Below are positions 1 through 7,573 of a stretch of DNA of 64,000 nucleotides, one piece after another. Every line of letters begins with the position of its first letter. Position 1 is the first letter of the stretch. Source of the stretch: Breznakiella homolactica (GTDB lineage Bacteria > Spirochaetota > Spirochaetia > Treponematales > Breznakiellaceae); NCBI RefSeq assembly GCF_016616095.2, contig NZ_CP067089.2:2728001-2792000 (forward strand), in the 5' to 3' direction. Made by a program: the position numbers and the translations under genes. The notes under the pieces are model-generated. The model did not search any database. It saw only the letters and a program-made list of their open reading frames with translations, and had not been told where the DNA came from.

Positions 1-106
1 TAATAATATATAATGGAGCGTAAGTGGCCGATACTGTATTATATATATGATTTAATTAACCATCCAATTCCCGCGGGGGACAGGGTTTTGGGACGAAGGG
101 AGCGTC

Positions 107-658
107 ATGACTAACAACGATATAGTTCCTGGATTTGATGATGAGAAAGATGAAAGCCTTAAAATAAAGCTTCAGAAGATTCCTGAGGTGGAAGGCTGTC
201 TCGTTCTCTATCTTACAGGGTATATAGATACATACAACTCAAACTACTTCCAAAAACGTGTCGCCAAGGCGATTGAAGCGGGATTTATCCGGCTGATTTT
301 CCAGTGCGGAGGGCTTAACTACGTATCATCCACGGGCATCGGTTCCTTTACCGCCTTTCTTAAGTCAGTAAAACCCAGAGGGGGGGATCTCGTGCTTCTT
401 GAGATTCAGCCCAAGGTTTATGAAGTATTCCAGCTCCTTGGTTTCTCCCAGTTTTTTAATATCAAAGACAATCTGGATGATTCCATCGATTTTTTCCGCA
501 CCGGTTCATCAACGGAAAAGGTTTCGGTTTTTCCCAAAATTTTTGCCTGCCCGATCTGTTCAAAAAAACTCAAGGCAGTCAAATCCGGCCGGTTCCGGTG
601 CTCCGAATGCAAAACAATCCTAGCAATCGACAATTCAGGTCAGGTATTCCTCGGCTAA
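107..658 (+). CDS. STAS-domain protein with C-terminal zinc ribbon
   Basis: The first ~115 residues look like a STAS domain of the anti-sigma-factor-antagonist type, with the loop SSTGIGS holding the serine that is normally phosphorylated in SpoIIAA/RsbV proteins. The C-terminus adds a four-cysteine ribbon, CPIC near residue 147 and CSEC near 165, which is not part of a minimal STAS protein. This suggests a partner-switching regulator with a metal-binding tail. The start is preceded by a GGGAG ribosome site. It is followed on the same strand by a YbjN-like gene and pspA, so an envelope-stress role is possible but inferred. The partner kinase and sigma factor are not in the window. Confidence 0.8.
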   Translation: MTNNDIVPGFDDEKDESLKIKLQKIPEVEGCLVLYLTGYIDTYNSNYFQKRVAKAIEAGFIRLIFQCGGLNYVSSTGIGSFTAFLKSVKPRGGDLVLLEIQPKVYEVFQLLGFSQFFNIKDNLDDSIDFFRTGSSTEKVSVFPKIFACPICSKKLKAVKSGRFRCSECKTILAIDNSGQVFLG

Positions 659-700
659 GGACGGAACCGCTAATCCCAAACTCCGCAGAAGGAACAGTCC

Positions 701-1084
701 ATGCAGGAAAACAAGGTTGAACAGTATCTCATCGAACTCATGTATACCTACCGTGAAATCGAAAAAAACATGTGGCTCATAGATGATGAGGAACACGATC
801 TTGAAGGGATCGTTGTCATGTATACCGAACCCCTGGTGATCATCCGCGCGGTGATTATGGACGCCCCCCAGGAAAAAAGACTCGAGTTTTTCACCAAGCT
901 GCTGGAATTGAACGCCAATGACGTCCTCCACGGAGCCTACGCACTGGAAGAAGATCAGATTGTATTAATTGATACCTTAGAATATAATTCTATGGACTTT
1001 ACGGAGTTTAGGGCGACCCTGGATGCCTTTAGTCTGGCTTTGACCCAGCACTACCCTATTCTCTCAAAGTACCGCGCTCAATAG
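701..1084 (+). CDS. YbjN-like small protein
   Basis: A 127-residue acidic cytoplasmic protein with alternating helix and strand character and no membrane segment. The pattern (a Y-R-E-I-E-rich helix, the sheet segment DLEGIVVMYTEPLVIIRAV, then a helix and DQIVLIDTLEY) resembles YbjN/type III chaperone-like folds, but this is by eye only. It lies 42 bp after the STAS gene and 50 bp before pspA in the same orientation, so the three are probably cotranscribed. YbjN-like genes beside PspA genes are common in bacteria. No catalytic residues are evident. The function is unknown. Confidence 0.7.
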   Translation: MQENKVEQYLIELMYTYREIEKNMWLIDDEEHDLEGIVVMYTEPLVIIRAVIMDAPQEKRLEFFTKLLELNANDVLHGAYALEEDQIVLIDTLEYNSMDFTEFRATLDAFSLALTQHYPILSKYRAQ

Positions 1085-1134
1085 TACCGGTAAGCGCCGG
1101 CGTTTTAAGCCCGGCGGCAGGGAGGCAGGATAAT

Positions 1135-1830
1135 ATGGGAATTTTTTCGAGGTTAAAAACCCTCATTTCATCAAACGTAAATGATGCAATAAATAAAGCC
1201 GAAAAACCGGAGAAAATGCTCAACCAGCTGCTCATTGATATGAACCAGCAGCTGATCGAGTCCAAGAAAGCCGTGGCCATGGCCATCGCGGATGAAAAAA
1301 AGCTGGAACGGGAGGCCTTGAACCAGCAGACCCAGTCCCAGGAATGGGAACGGAAGGCCATGCTGGCGGTCCAGGCCGGCAAGGATGACCTGGCCAAGGA
1401 AGCCCTTCTCCGGAAACAGGAACACGACAACAATTTCGTTGAGTATCAGAAACAGTGGGAAACCCAGAAAGCGTCGGTGGACCGTCTCAAGGAATCCCTC
1501 AGGGACCTTCAGAATAAAATAGAGGAAGCCCAGCGGAAGAAAAACCTCCTCGTCGCCCGGGCAAAACGGGCGGAAGCCCAGCAGAAGATCCAGAGTACGA
1601 TTTCTACCATGTCCGGAAACAAAACGGCCTTCGAAGCCTTTGACCGCATGGCCGAGAAGGTGGATCAGATGGAAGCCCAGGCCGAAGCCGCCCGGGAACT
1701 TGACGATCTTACCGCCGGTTCAAACCTGGAAAAACGTTTTGCGGAACTGGAAAAATCCGACACCTCCGCGGACCTGATGCTTCTCGAACTGAAAGAAAAA
1801 ATGAAATCCCTGCCGGATAAATCGGAATAA
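1135..1830 (+). CDS. pspA: PspA/IM30 family membrane-stress protein
   Basis: A 231-residue, almost wholly helical protein starting MGIFSRLKTLISSNVNDAI, the amphipathic N-terminal helix typical of PspA/Vipp1, followed by long charged coiled coils (residues ~25-200). Its length matches the family (about 220-250). Family members form ESCRT-III-like rods on the inner membrane and protect it under stress. A GGAGGCAGG site precedes the ATG. No PspF-type activator or PspBC partner is nearby. Instead a STAS protein and a YbjN-like protein lie upstream, so regulation is probably different from the enterobacterial Psp system (inference). Confidence 0.92.
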   Translation: MGIFSRLKTLISSNVNDAINKAEKPEKMLNQLLIDMNQQLIESKKAVAMAIADEKKLEREALNQQTQSQEWERKAMLAVQAGKDDLAKEALLRKQEHDNNFVEYQKQWETQKASVDRLKESLRDLQNKIEEAQRKKNLLVARAKRAEAQQKIQSTISTMSGNKTAFEAFDRMAEKVDQMEAQAEAARELDDLTAGSNLEKRFAELEKSDTSADLMLLELKEKMKSLPDKSE

Positions 1831-2283
1831 ACCCGGCGGCGGCGCAGGAAGGGGTTTACCGGACGCAATTCTTTATAGTGAGAGGAGTTGTCCGTCCGGC
1901 AGGACCCTGGCAGTCTGTTAATATTCTGTGGATAACTTGTTTATAGTTCATAATGACCCATACCACTGTATCCGTTTGTATACATTTGTAATTTTCCTAT
2001 ATAGAACCCACTACAGGCAAAAACACTTATCTCTTTATAATAAAAGGAATTATTTTAATAAAAACCGCGCTTCCCTAAAAATGACATCTGTAAATTGCTG
2101 ATGACTGGAGTCATAAATCAATTTTTTTTTCAGTAAAAAAAATTCCTTCTGTGGAAAACCTGTGGATTATTTCCGTATTACCATTAAAAAACAAACCGGC
2201 CCCGGCAGTTCACGGATCTGCCTTTTGTCCGCAAATATCTCTTCGCGCTTGCATTCGGACTTCAGCCATGCTAGGCTAAAGTA
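1831..2283. other. 453-bp AT-rich intergenic region with DnaA-box-like repeats
   Basis: No open frame is supported here. The region is clearly AT-richer than its flanks. It holds TGTGGATAA at 1927-1935, an exact complement of the DnaA box TTATCCACA. It also holds a pair of related 9-mers, TGTGGAAAA at 2150-2158 and TGTGGATTA at 2161-2169, spaced 11 bp apart on the same strand. A perfect palindrome ATGACT-GG-AGTCAT sits at 2101-2114, followed by a run of nine T at 2122-2130. It could hold the promoter of the 2284 gene, a weak terminator for pspA, or a DnaA-binding locus. Confidence 0.5.
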
Positions 2284-3204
2284 GTGAAAGGTTTAGCGCG
2301 CTTAGTGATATTTTTTAGTATCTGTTTCGTTCTAACACTCCTGTTATCGTCTTCGGTTAAATTTATTGACATCTGGATCGGAGAAGCGCTGCAAATTCCG
2401 GCTAAATCCATCGCAGTACTCCCTGTGTTTCTTGATTCCGTAAAAAAATCGATACCCTTTACCATATATTTAACGGTTCTTCTTACCCTGAGCTATTCGG
2501 TCCGGCGAAAAATATCCGCCCCGGTGACTATTATTGCCGTTTTCGCGCTGTCCCTTGGGCTCACCGCGGCGGTTTTTATCGGCGGCAGGGATATATCGGG
2601 AATTCCGCCGAACCAAACCGTGACCGATCCGAAAACATTGGGTGAACCGGGGCTGATGCTTTCCGAGGGCCCCATCACCATGGTGCTTCTGGAGAGCCCC
2701 GCGAAAGCCGACGGAGCCCGGGTGGTGGCAATTCCGGGCCAGCCGCTGCTGTACCAGGCCGTTCCCCGGGGGCCCGGGAACACAATCCTGCCCCTGCCGG
2801 CGGCTTCGTTTTCCAATGAGGCGCCGTACTTTCTGAAAAGTATAATCCTGGATTTTTCTCTGGTTGCGGATAACTATGAAACCCTGGTCAACCAGGGGAT
2901 TCTGCATTTTATACTCTACGCCGCCGCGGTTATCCTGCTGCTGAGCTCCCTTCGGTTTCTGTTTGAGATGAGTGTCTGGCCCCTGGCGAATCTTTTTTTG
3001 GGAGCCCTGGTATTCCGGGGGATTGTGGCCTTTGAAACGGCGCTGAATTCCCGGGAGGTCCGGGAACTCCTCACGGGGTTTACCCGGGACAGGATACCTT
3101 CTTTCGCTCTGGGACCTTCAATTCTCGCGGTCTTTGCGCTGCTGATCATCCTGTATACCATCCTGGTCCATATCGCCCGGGGAAAGAAGGCTGACAATGG
3201 ATAA
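2284..3204 (+). CDS. membrane protein, 3 TM + extracytoplasmic loop + 3 TM
   Basis: A 306-residue protein with hydrophobic segments near 7-24, 54-70, 72-95, 206-228, 232-253 and 276-300, and one ~110-residue polar loop between TM3 and TM4. That topology recalls the LptF/LptG permeases, but the loop is short and no sequence signature is strong enough to assign it. The start is a GTG at 2284 without a clear ribosome site, so the N-terminus is only moderately certain. The 3' end overlaps the next gene by 8 bp, indicating translational coupling with another 3+3 TM protein and a J-domain protein. Confidence 0.75.
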   Translation: MKGLARLVIFFSICFVLTLLLSSSVKFIDIWIGEALQIPAKSIAVLPVFLDSVKKSIPFTIYLTVLLTLSYSVRRKISAPVTIIAVFALSLGLTAAVFIGGRDISGIPPNQTVTDPKTLGEPGLMLSEGPITMVLLESPAKADGARVVAIPGQPLLYQAVPRGPGNTILPLPAASFSNEAPYFLKSIILDFSLVADNYETLVNQGILHFILYAAAVILLLSSLRFLFEMSVWPLANLFLGALVFRGIVAFETALNSREVRELLTGFTRDRIPSFALGPSILAVFALLIILYTILVHIARGKKADNG

Positions 3205-4999
3205 AAAAAACCAGCCATTTTCCGCGGTAAAAATATTCCTTCTGTATATTCCGGCTTCCCTGGTAATCATCCTGGGATTCAGGATGATATTTCCGGACCA
3301 GGCCGCTCCCCTGCCGGTATTTTCCTTTAAATGGCGGCTGATCCTGGGGCTGATTGATTTTATAAAGCTTTTTCCCGCCCTGGCTCTGTCGGCGCTGGTC
3401 ATATCCTTCGGTCTACAAAGATCACCGGCGGAACAGTTCCGGAGTTTTTCATCCCAGTTTCTCGAAATAATCAAGGGCCATATAATAACAGCCATCATAG
3501 CCACGGCCCTGTACGGACTGCTTTTTCTGCTGGCCTATCCCTTGGCTCTTGACGCCCGGTCGGACATGGCTTTTGAGGGATACCTCTTCAGAACTTCAAA
3601 AGAACGGGCCCTGGAAGAAGCCGATACGGAGTCGTGGCCCGAAGCGGCCCAGTTCCTGGCCATCTGTGAACGAATCTGGCCCCAGAGCTACGAAACCGAA
3701 TCCCTGCGGATCCGGGTATCCATAGGCCTCGACGAGCTCCGTCTGGCGGACGGGTCCGGGAACGCCTACGGGTATGAACCGCGGGCATCCCTGGGCATAC
3801 CGGAAGAATGGGTTCCCGTGGATGCCACCGAGGCCTATACCATGGCCCAGGAAGCGTTCAGCCAGGAACGGTACTACGATGCCCACTGGCTGGCAACCCT
3901 TGCGGGGCGCCTTGCCAGGCAGGGAAGCGCGGAACAGCTGCGGTTTTCCCTCCTCGCCAATGAAGCCTGGAACGCCATAGCATCACTGGAACCGAACGCC
4001 CGGGAACAGTATTCCTATTCACTGTTTCATAAAAAACGGGACGGCTATAACGCGCTGGTTTCGGGAGATTGGATCAGGGCCTACTATATCTTCAAGGAAC
4101 TGGAGGGACTCACACCCCAGGATCCGGATGTCCGCAATTTTCTTGCCCTGAGCGAAGACGGGGTCCGGGAAATAGCCTTTTTTATTGATGAAATGGACAT
4201 GGCCATCGGGGAAATCCTCAACGGGGCAATTTTTTCCATACCCAGAACCGGGACCGGCGGAATCCCCGGAGGCCGTCTGGTGATTCGGTTCTCCTCACTT
4301 TCGAATTTCCCCGATTTTTCCTACGTTATTGGCGTCGAGGCAATTGCCTTTAACCGGGACGGCTCCATGGCTTTCCGGGTGGAAGCGCCCTACGGCAAGA
4401 TACTTCCCCTGCGGCTCGATACGATGGATGAACGGACCCGGCGGACCAGTACCAGTAACCAGCTGGTGCTGCTCATGCGGACGCTGGACAGGGATCTCGA
4501 AACCATCCAATGGGGCCCCGAGTGGACCGGGCCGGAGCGGCCGGAACTGAGCGATACCCAGATGATTCTGAATATATCCTATAATGATTTTCTGCTCTCC
4601 GCGAAAACCCACCGGGGTCTTGAAAGCCTGTCCATCAGGGATCTTGCCGCCGGAGCCGCCGGGCTCGGAACCCGCGGGCATATACCGGAGGTTTTCCAGG
4701 CGGAAATGCTTCACAGAATCGCGGAACCGGTCATTCTGCTTCCCCTGGCAATCCTGGTGATTATTATGGGCTGGCGCTTCCGGGCGCTCCGGCGGCCCCG
4801 GTACCTCGGCATACCCATGCTCGTTATTATTCCCGCGGTTTTTGCCGGCATGATGGCTTTTCTGCGGTATTTCAGCGGCAGTATGGGTATCTGGATGATC
4901 CTGGTAATGGGTTTTTCCGCGGCCATGGTGGTATTCTGCGTGTTTTCCCTGGTGCTTTTTGTTACCGCTCTCATAATTCTCGCGGGACAGCATGGCTGA
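3197..4999 (+). CDS. large 3+3 TM membrane protein with central helical and beta regions
   Basis: A 600-residue protein with TM segments near 11-32, 46-72 and 90-117, and again near 508-528, 536-558 and 563-595. The middle begins with a helical stretch (about 120-330, TPR-like in feel: repeated A-x-x-x-A-L pairs) and continues with a beta-rich part to ~500. The entry to TM4, EMLHRIAEPVILLPLAIL, resembles the H-R-x-A-x-P motif before TM4 in LptF/LptG permeases. With its overlapping upstream neighbour it may form a heterodimeric membrane complex. The lipopolysaccharide-transport reading is speculative, since many treponemes lack LPS. It overlaps the J-domain gene by 8 bp. Confidence 0.8.
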   Translation: MDKKNQPFSAVKIFLLYIPASLVIILGFRMIFPDQAAPLPVFSFKWRLILGLIDFIKLFPALALSALVISFGLQRSPAEQFRSFSSQFLEIIKGHIITAIIATALYGLLFLLAYPLALDARSDMAFEGYLFRTSKERALEEADTESWPEAAQFLAICERIWPQSYETESLRIRVSIGLDELRLADGSGNAYGYEPRASLGIPEEWVPVDATEAYTMAQEAFSQERYYDAHWLATLAGRLARQGSAEQLRFSLLANEAWNAIASLEPNAREQYSYSLFHKKRDGYNALVSGDWIRAYYIFKELEGLTPQDPDVRNFLALSEDGVREIAFFIDEMDMAIGEILNGAIFSIPRTGTGGIPGGRLVIRFSSLSNFPDFSYVIGVEAIAFNRDGSMAFRVEAPYGKILPLRLDTMDERTRRTSTSNQLVLLMRTLDRDLETIQWGPEWTGPERPELSDTQMILNISYNDFLLSAKTHRGLESLSIRDLAAGAAGLGTRGHIPEVFQAEMLHRIAEPVILLPLAILVIIMGWRFRALRRPRYLGIPMLVIIPAVFAGMMAFLRYFSGSMGIWMILVMGFSAAMVVFCVFSLVLFVTALIILAGQHG

Positions 5000-5891
5000 T
5001 ACGTTCCGGGGATTCCGGAATTTACGATCCGCCGCCGCCTCTTTATTGAAGAAACTGAAGAACCGGCGGTTCCCCTGGTTAGGCCCTCTTGCGGGGGGCC
5101 TTATCGGGCTTTTCGGCGGCGCCGCGGGGGTAATTATCGGTATTATCCTGGGCTATCTCATCCGGGAACTGTTCGGCCAGTTTAAGAGTGACCGGGATCT
5201 CCTGGAGTATCTGGTAAATCCCGGACAATCGAATTTCAGCGAACCGGACCCGGGAATGGCGGCGTACTGCGCCCTGGGGGTAATTATCATCGCGAAATCC
5301 CTGCAGGCCCGGGACCGCAGATACATCGCCGACGGCAGTGAGACGGCGCTCAAACCGGTCCAGATAAGCGCCGCGGAATCCTTTCCCAACGGCGGCGACC
5401 ATGCCCCGGAACTCGAAGCCTTCTGCCGCCTGGCCGCTTCCAAGGCGGATATGCTCAACGCCGACCTGCTGGCTGAAAGTCTGGCCGCCCGCAGGCTCCC
5501 TTTCCGGGATCAGGCGTACCTCGGCCAGCAGCTGGAAATGCTGGCCTTCGGCCCGGGGATTGAAACCGGCTACTATATTCGGACACTTCTCGATCCCGAT
5601 TATTCCGGCGGAGGGACACACGAAAACGCTTCCCGGGAAATACACACCGAAGCCGACCCATGGCTGATTCTCGGGCTCGACCCCGGGACTCCCCGCCACG
5701 AAGTAAAGTCAACCTTCCGGAAGCTGGCGGTCCAGTTCCATCCCGACTCGCTCCAGGAACTGGATAAAAAACACCAGGAAGATGCGGCGCGGGCCTTTAT
5801 TACAATTAAGGAAGCCTACCGGCAAATCATGTCCCAGAGGGACAGCGGAAAACAGCCGGATCCTGTTTATCAGCAGTCGTCCCGGCGCTGA
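4992..5891 (+). CDS. membrane-anchored J-domain protein (DjlA-like)
   Basis: A 299-residue protein with a basic N-terminus, one glycine-rich membrane segment (about 33-58), a helical TerB/DjlA-like middle part and a C-terminal J domain (about 222-290) with the diagnostic HPD tripeptide in FHPDSL. J domains stimulate the ATPase of DnaK. The N-terminal TM and C-terminal J domain match DjlA, which recruits DnaK to the inner membrane. It overlaps the preceding membrane-protein gene by 8 bp, so it may serve assembly of that complex. Its end overlaps the convergent murA by 22 bp. Confidence 0.88.
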   Translation: MADTFRGFRNLRSAAASLLKKLKNRRFPWLGPLAGGLIGLFGGAAGVIIGIILGYLIRELFGQFKSDRDLLEYLVNPGQSNFSEPDPGMAAYCALGVIIIAKSLQARDRRYIADGSETALKPVQISAAESFPNGGDHAPELEAFCRLAASKADMLNADLLAESLAARRLPFRDQAYLGQQLEMLAFGPGIETGYYIRTLLDPDYSGGGTHENASREIHTEADPWLILGLDPGTPRHEVKSTFRKLAVQFHPDSLQELDKKHQEDAARAFITIKEAYRQIMSQRDSGKQPDPVYQQSSRR

Positions 5892-7153
5892 ATACGCGCG
5901 CCCAGGGATGAAAGCCTGGCAGCCAGATTTTCATACCCCCGTTCAATCTGATAAACATTCCGGATAACGCTTTTTCCCTCGGCGGCCATGGCGGCGATCA
6001 CCATGGCCATACCGGCCCGCACATCGGGGCTGGTGAGCTCCGTTCCGGTCAGCTTTGTCGGACCGGAAACAACAGCCCGGTGGGGATCGCACAGGACAAT
6101 CCGCGCGCCCATACCGATAAGCTTATCCACAAAGAACATCCGGGACTCAAACATTTTTTCATGGACCAGCACGGTACCCTCAACCTGGGTGGCAACCACG
6201 GTTATAATACTTGTCAGATCAGGCGGAAATCCCGGCCACGGCGCGTCGTCGATCTTCGGAATCATGCCTCCGATATCACAGTTGACCTTGAGCTGCTGGT
6301 CCTTCGCGACCCGGAGGGTACTGCCTTCGTGTTCCCAGGTTATCCCCAGCTTGCTGAACGCCACCTTCGCGGGGCGCAGATCCATGGGCCTGGTTTCTTC
6401 GATTATAAGTTCGCCCCGGGTAGCCGCGGCCAGCCCCAAAAAGGAACCGACTTCCATAAAGTCAGCACCGATTTTGAAATCACAGCCGCCCAGTTTTTCG
6501 ACACCGTTTATCGTGAGTATATTGGAACCGATGCCGTCAATCCGGGCGCCCATGGCCACAAGCATCCGGCAGAGATCCTGGACGTGGGGTTCGCTGGCGG
6601 CGTTGGTAAGAATCGTCTGGCCCTTGGCGAGAACCGCCGCCATGACGGCGTTTTCCGTGGCCGTCACCGAAGCTTCGTCCAGGAAAATGTCCGCACCCGT
6701 GAGCGCGGGGGCAGAAAAAATAAAGGCTCCGTTTATTTCAACCTGGGCGCCCAGTTCCGTAAGAGCCAGGAAGTGGGTATCCAGGCGGCGGCGGCCGATA
6801 ACGTCACCCCCCGGGGGCGGGAGTACGGCCTTTGCGGTCCGGGCCAGCAGCGGTCCGGCAAACAGAATAGACGCCCGGATTTTCCGGGCATAATCCTCGG
6901 GGACCTCCGACTGCCTGATATTGCCGAGAACCATCCTGTAGGCATTGGGTTCCAGTTTTTCAACGGCCCCGCCGAAGGACCTGTACACATCCAGCATAAC
7001 CTGGACGTCTTCAATATCGGGTATATTGCGGAGCACCACCGGTTCATCCGTGAGCAGCGTAGCGGCGATACAGGGCAGCGCGGCGTTTTTATTGCCGCTG
7101 GCCCGGATCGTTCCGCCTACGGGGTATCCGCCTTCAATTAAATACTCATTCAT
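5870..7153 (-). CDS. murA: UDP-N-acetylglucosamine 1-carboxyvinyltransferase, Asp-type active site
   Basis: Catalyses the first committed step of peptidoglycan synthesis, transfer of enolpyruvate from PEP to UDP-GlcNAc, in the cytoplasm. The 427 residues match the family length. The N-terminal GGTIRASGNKNAALP and the C-terminal R-N-V-Y-Q-I-E-R-G-Y are typical. The catalytic loop reads PPGGDVIGRRRLDTH: residue 117 is Asp (GAC codon at 6803-6805 read on the minus strand) where most MurA have the Cys that fosfomycin alkylates. Asp variants are known in Mycobacterium, Chlamydia and Borrelia and give intrinsic fosfomycin resistance. No other mur gene is adjacent. Confidence 0.97.
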   Translation of the reverse strand: MNEYLIEGGYPVGGTIRASGNKNAALPCIAATLLTDEPVVLRNIPDIEDVQVMLDVYRSFGGAVEKLEPNAYRMVLGNIRQSEVPEDYARKIRASILFAGPLLARTAKAVLPPPGGDVIGRRRLDTHFLALTELGAQVEINGAFIFSAPALTGADIFLDEASVTATENAVMAAVLAKGQTILTNAASEPHVQDLCRMLVAMGARIDGIGSNILTINGVEKLGGCDFKIGADFMEVGSFLGLAAATRGELIIEETRPMDLRPAKVAFSKLGITWEHEGSTLRVAKDQQLKVNCDIGGMIPKIDDAPWPGFPPDLTSIITVVATQVEGTVLVHEKMFESRMFFVDKLIGMGARIVLCDPHRAVVSGPTKLTGTELTSPDVRAGMAMVIAAMAAEGKSVIRNVYQIERGYENLAARLSSLGARIQRRDDC

Positions 7154-7222
7154 AAAACTGACTTTAACCCTCTATAGGAACCGCGTCAACAGTATTAGCG
7201 GTACCTGCATTATATGCAACTC

Positions 7223-7369
7223 AGCAAAGAAGCATGGGGATATTGGTCTTCGGGTCCTGCCCGGCTGTATGGGCTCTGGCTCCTCAGCGGCCTTCGGCCT
7301 CGAAAGTCGCTCAGAGCCCATACAGCCGGGCACCCCGTGTTACCGTTATTACACCCATGCTTCTTTGCT
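7223..7369 (+). repeat. nested hairpin repeat, copy A1 (full)
   Basis: Outer inverted repeat 7223-7238/7354-7369 (16 bp, AGCAAAGAAGCATGGG). Conserved spacer CGGGTCCT before the inner stem. Inner inverted repeat 7259-7278/7312-7331, 20 bp perfect. Conserved 33-nt loop 7279-7311 beginning GCTCC, with GGCC-TTC-GGCC inside and ending TCGAAAGTCGCT. After the inner stem comes ACCCCGTGTTACC, the second conserved spacer. It lies between the divergent murA and the MA-peptidase gene. Confidence 0.9.
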
Positions 7370-7462
7370 GCTTTTCTGTAGCAATGCAGATACCGCTGTT
7401 GGAAAAGAGGGTGGAAAACCGAAGATTTGGAGCCAGGGGGAGGAGCCCTTCCATGCAGGGCA

Positions 7463-7540
7463 GCATAGAGCCGGCTGAGCCGGAAAGGACCCGCGGCACC
7501 GGTAACTCCCGGGTGCTTTCCGGCTTGCCAGACTCTGTGC
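7463..7540. repeat. nested hairpin repeat, copy D (outer module only)
   Basis: GCATAGAG and the CCGGAAAG-type arm (7463-7493) face CCGGGTGCTTTCCGG and its extension (7509-7540) with only a short spacer containing GGTAACTC between them. It looks like the same outer module as copies A3 and A8-A10 with the inner hairpin absent. Confidence 0.65.
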
Positions 7541-7573
7541 TCCCGCATAATACTGGAAATAAGGGGCTCGGGA

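Noticed and set aside
10..60. Sigma-28 promoter before the STAS gene
   Set aside because: GGCCGATAC resembles a sigma-28 -10, but the sequence 11 bp upstream does not match the -35.
1831..2283. Chromosomal replication origin
   Set aside because: Only one perfect DnaA box, no dnaA/dnaN neighbours and no switch of gene strand across the gap.
6080..7141. 353-codon open frame opposite murA
   Set aside because: Shadow frame in the same region as a clear murA.
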